Source: Capsicum annuum
Lineage: Eukaryota > Streptophyta > Magnoliopsida > Solanales > Solanaceae
Direction: 5' to 3'
Assembly: GCF_002878395.1 (NCBI RefSeq)
Contig: NC_061119.1
Location: 16,032,855-16,096,854, forward strand
Length of the DNA: 64,000 nt
Position 1 is the first letter of the stretch; each line of letters begins with the position of its first letter. This document shows positions 60,216-64,000 of the stretch, piece after piece. The notes beneath the pieces were generated by a model, which was given only the letters and a program-made list of their open reading frames with translations, was not told the origin of the DNA and made no database searches. The position numbers and the translations under genes are program-made.

Positions 60216-62733
60216 TAAGAGCAAAAGATGAAATACATAAACACATCCTAAGGCACTATAAGGATGAGGAAGGAGGTGAAGGGATAACATGGGTCAACCT
60301 TCGAACTTGATGCGACCTGAACGGGGGCCTTATCGTAATGGGTGTCTTAAGTCCGATTGGGATCGGAGACCACTCCCGTTACCCTACTTAACCCAAACCC
60401 TAGCTGCTTGCCCTGAGTTGGCTGAATTTTCGAGCATGTAACAAGATAGTGTTACAGCTCACATGAATACTCTGGGATAGGATCACAACCGCGACTGACC
60501 CAATTGAGTCCAACCATCCCATACCAACAATCCAACCATACCAAATCAATACCAAAAGAAGGGCCATAAACCAGACCATAACCAAAGATGTTCCAAAACA
60601 TAATATAATTAATCCCAAAATGAAATATGATAGAATAGTGAAAAATTATGTCCGATGGTACCAGCCTTCTAGATTATTTCAATGACAAGGCCGACACCAA
60701 TACCGATCCCACCCATTCCAACCCATAACAGTACCACAAAATCTCTAGCCAAAAGAGTAATAAAATCCGATTGGGACATGCCCCCAACCATGGATAAAAC
60801 ACTATCCAAAATAAAATTAAAGTGTTTAGAAATATCCATGACATAAAATGAAGCCTTCCAAAAGGATGAAAGCTCACCACTTCAATCCAAATGCTGATCC
60901 ATGAGTCAATCACTCTGTAGGTGGAGTAGAACCACCGGTTCCTGCATAGAGTGGGTATAGACTATAGAGTCGCCAGTAGAAGGGTTAGCGGGTGAATGCT
61001 AGCATGATCTAAGGATAAGAATAAGATAATGCCATTTATAAAATCAAGTAAAACCATCCATATGCACATAACCATCCATATATATATATATATATATCAG
61101 GTTTAGCATGCCTTTAAAACCTTTACCTGCGCTGTGTAACTTTGCCGTCCTGAACTACCCACGAGCTATATGGGTTTAGCTCCCCCTTTAGAAAGGGCCC
61201 CAGTGTGTGAAGCCGCATGACTAGGGAAGAAAACCTAGGATAAAAAGTTCGTCCCCCAAAATATAGTGTGACATCATGCACACGGTCACCAAGATAAACC
61301 TCATATCGACAAATATGAGTTTCCAGTTTTGGTTCCCTCAGGACCTCTACCTTCCATGACTTTGCACACATCCCGCCATTATTGACTAATTAAAACCATT
61401 ACCAAGAAACTAGCCAATCCATTGACCATTTATTAACCAAGGCCATTTAGTGGTGGTATCGTCATACCTACCATACTTGCAAGTACTATCCATAGCCAAC
61501 CATACATAGGTTTAATGGTACTTCCAAGTGCTCTTCTATTTACCATATTAAACAACTTGGGGGATTCCATGTACCCCTCAAGAATAACCATTTAGCCATT
61601 TACCTTTCCAAGCCATTTAAACCATGCATAATTCCTTTACCAAGTTTTAAAACAAACAAGAGTTCTATTAAAAGTACTCAATGCAATGAAAACATTATTA
61701 TATGCATTTTGTCAAATACATTGGGGGCATAATATAACCAAAATCAATTCCAACTACCATTAAACCATTCCCATGCAATCCAATTATCAAAAATCTCTAT
61801 TAATGCACATAAAGCGTAATTAGAACGATGGAAAATTATAATCAACCATTTAATATCAAAACCCCCAATTCATATTTGAAAACCAACATACACAATCAAT
61901 GAAGTCATGAAAACATTCATAAAAACCATGCTTCTAGTTAGAATTAAAAACGAGGGAAGAGAACATGCCTTAAACCAAGGTAATGATGGAAAGAAATCAC
62001 CTAGACAAGCCCCAAATCAATCCTCTAGTTGAAACCCTAGCTTCCCTTGCTCAAAAGCTTTTGAGAGAATTATAGAGTATTTAGAAGAGTTTCTAAGTAT
62101 TAATGAATGGAATAATAGGGTAAATAACCTTCAAAGTCGGTTAGAAGTCATGGGACTTTATTAGGATAAGTGTAGAAATGTCTAGAATACCCTTACTTAA
62201 GTTGCACCAAAATCCCATCCCAGGGGTACGACTGACCCTCACAAGTCATACCCTCCAATACGAGTGGTTCCCTTCCCTCATATCCTAGCCTCAACCTTTG
62301 GATCCACACTGTCCAACATATGACTTATCCAACCAAGTCGTATCCAAAGTATATGATCCGTACCCTTCATTCGTATCCCTGGTAGATTTAAACCCAAGAA
62401 AGGTTTAGAAACTATCCATGATATGAGTCCTTGGTGCAACTCGTAACCTGGCTTACGGCTCATGGTGAGCCACTCATACTCTGATCCAACCTATGTAACC
62501 AAGTCTAATATTAAGTTAAGGAGCCAAACTATCTGTAACCACTGATACGAGTTGTACCCCTAAGTCGTATCCATTCCAGTAACCAAAATCCATCCAACAA
62601 ACCACCACTGGTTAGTATATGAATGAACCTCACTATTCATACCCCAATATATGGCTTGTACCCTCGAGTTGTATTGGGTTCAAAGACCAAAATTGTAGGA
62701 AATTTTTTATGGTCCAAAAACCAAGGTATTTTA
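60216..62733 (-). repeat. LTR of a second Ty3/gypsy element
   Basis: On the minus strand, after the coding region, comes GGGATGAATGTTCC, then AGTAGGGGAAAC (polypurine tract) and TAAAATACCTTGG, a decayed form of the TGTAATACC start. The stretch to about 60.2 kb has LTR-like texture: repeated GTCGTAT/ACGAGT words at 62220-62660, a GC-rich block at 61130-61380 and an (AT)n run at 61079-61098. The left end is not sharp. Confidence 0.5.
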
Positions 62734-64000
62734 GTTTCCCCTACTAGGAACATTCATCCCCAAATTATGGATAAGGTAGGGGTAACCACACACACGAGTC
62801 ATTTCCATTATCAAATACATTTCCAATCTTTAACAAAGTTTGAAAACAAAAAGGCAAAGATATTAATGTTTTCTTTAACAAATTCTAAAAATAAAGATGT
62901 ATTGAAGACACATACCTTCCACATGAATCCCAAGAGAAGAAAACAAATGCAGATCTTTGGACTTCATGTCCTCCGCTTCCCATGTAGCTTCTTCCACTTT
63001 ATGGTTCCGCCACTAAACCTTAACCGAAGACATATCCTTGGTCCACAACCGATGAACCTGCCTATCCAAGATCTCAACCGGGACCTTTTTATAAGAAAAA
63101 GAATTTGAGATACCCAATCCTTCCAAAGGAACAAACGAAGAAGGATCACCAGTGCAATTCCTCAACATGGAAACATAAATACCGGATGAACCAAGCTCAG
63201 TTATAAGAAAACTCCAACTCATAAGAAACATTACCAATTCCCCGCAAAACCTCAACCAATATATCAGGGACTAAGCTCCCCCTTCTTACCAAACTACACT
63301 ACCCTCTTTATGGGAGATACCTTGAGGAAAACCTTATCCCTATCCTTAAACTCCAAGTCTCTACGTCTAACATCCGCATAGGAATTTTGGCAACTTTGGG
63401 CAGACTTAAGCCTCTCTCAAATCACCTTCACCTTCTCCATATCCCGGTAAACCAAGTCGGTACCAAACATGTCTGCCTCATCATGCTCAAACAAACCAAT
63501 AGGAGATCTACATCTCATACCATACAATGCCTCAAAAAGAGTCATAACAATACAAGAATGATAGATATTATTGTAACCAAACTCAACTAAAGGTATATGC
63601 TCAAACCAATTCCCACCATAATTAATCACACAAGCCCATAGCATAGCCTCCAATGTCTGAATAGTTCTCTCTGCTTGCCTATCCATCTGCGGGTGGAAAA
63701 CAGTACTCAAACTAACCTTAGTTCCCAACCCCTTCTAGAAAGATTGCTAGAAGTGAGATGTAAACTGCGTGCCATGGTAAAAAATAATAGAAACAGGCAC
63801 CCCATGAAGCTTCACAATCTCATAAAGATACAACTTTGTATAATCTTCCACCGAGAGGTAGTCCGCACTGGCAAAAAATGTGCAAAATTAGTCATCCTAT
63901 CCACAATGATCCAAATTGAATCATATTAATTCTGAGACTGAGAAAGACCGATAACGAAGTCCATATTGATCATTTACCACTTCTATCCAGGAAAATTAAT
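62734..64000 (-). pseudogene. second Ty3/gypsy chromovirus: integrase and chromodomain, cut by window edge
   Basis: From the right edge leftward: the start of the integrase core (M-D-F-V-I-G-L near 63962, I-V-D-R-M-T), a motif F-Y-H-G-T-Q-F where the family has S-D-R-G-T-Q-F, then T-V-F-H-P-Q-M-D-R-Q-A-E-R-T-I-Q with the catalytic Glu (63728-63417) and E-A-L-Y-G-M-R-C-R-S-P. The C-terminal part has V-P-V-E-I-L-D-R-Q-V-H-R-L and V-K-V-Q-W-R-N (63090-62960), a chromodomain, and ends near 62900. Stops and frameshifts abound. Same orientation and clade as the element at 47.7-57.7 kb, but clearly a different family by LTR sequence. The rest lies outside the window. Confidence 0.82.

Noticed and set aside
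61123..61371. 82-codon frame as a gene
   Set aside because: It lies in the LTR-like region of the second gypsy element and has no protein motif.

Overview
The window is intergenic, repeat-dominated nuclear DNA from a flowering plant. It contains plant LINE, Ty1/copia, Ty3/gypsy chromovirus, Mutator-like, PIF/Harbinger, Stowaway-like and Helitron-like sequence, introns in decayed genes, and long AT-rich satellite-like arrays. The mix of abundant Ulp1/DUF1985 pseudogenes with TGTTGCAACA-type repeats and the gypsy and copia types fits Solanaceae, and Capsicum is my best guess. That is an inference from general family knowledge, not a search result. I see no intact host gene, no tRNA or rRNA gene and no CRISPR array.

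Layout. 0-9.7 kb: LINE fragments (start of window and 3.2-3.5 kb), a Mutator-like element with a perfect 9-bp target duplication (790-2025), a gypsy LTR remnant (4.7-4.9 kb), a foldback element (6.3-7.5 kb) and a decayed PIF/Harbinger element (8.2-9.7 kb). 10-28 kb: a province saturated with degenerate copies of a 16-bp palindrome (ATCTGTTGCAACAGAT). It holds two short paralogous ORFs for a coiled-coil plus poly-Asn protein (11.2 and 12.8 kb, minus strand; one has a TATA box), a 3.2-kb long inverted repeat (13.3-16.5 kb), a 21-bp codon-phased tandem repeat, a 180-bp satellite (18.1-18.9 kb) and two convergent multi-exon Ulp1-protease-like pseudogenes (19.9-23.3 kb plus; 27.5-24.0 kb minus). 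28.3-31 kb: an AT-rich array with a period of about 290 bp. 31.7-45.2 kb: Helitron-like termini in head-to-tail contact, with a double Ty1/copia (LTR-internal-LTR-internal-LTR, 36562-44608) nested inside. 47.4-58.7 kb: a LINE split by a complete but dead Ty3/gypsy chromovirus (47722-57709, TSD ATCAA). 58.7-64 kb: an unassigned LTR-like stretch, then a second chromovirus running off the right edge.

Little here acts together as living genes. The coherent story is repeated nesting: LINE then gypsy; Helitron then copia pair; an inverted-repeat/Ulp1 province in which one palindromic motif recurs in the introns of both Ulp1 copies and around the short ORFs. That association suggests one transposon family carrying a protease gene, possibly related to the Ulp1-bearing Mutator-like elements known as Kaonashi. 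It is the strongest candidate in this window for something not fully described.
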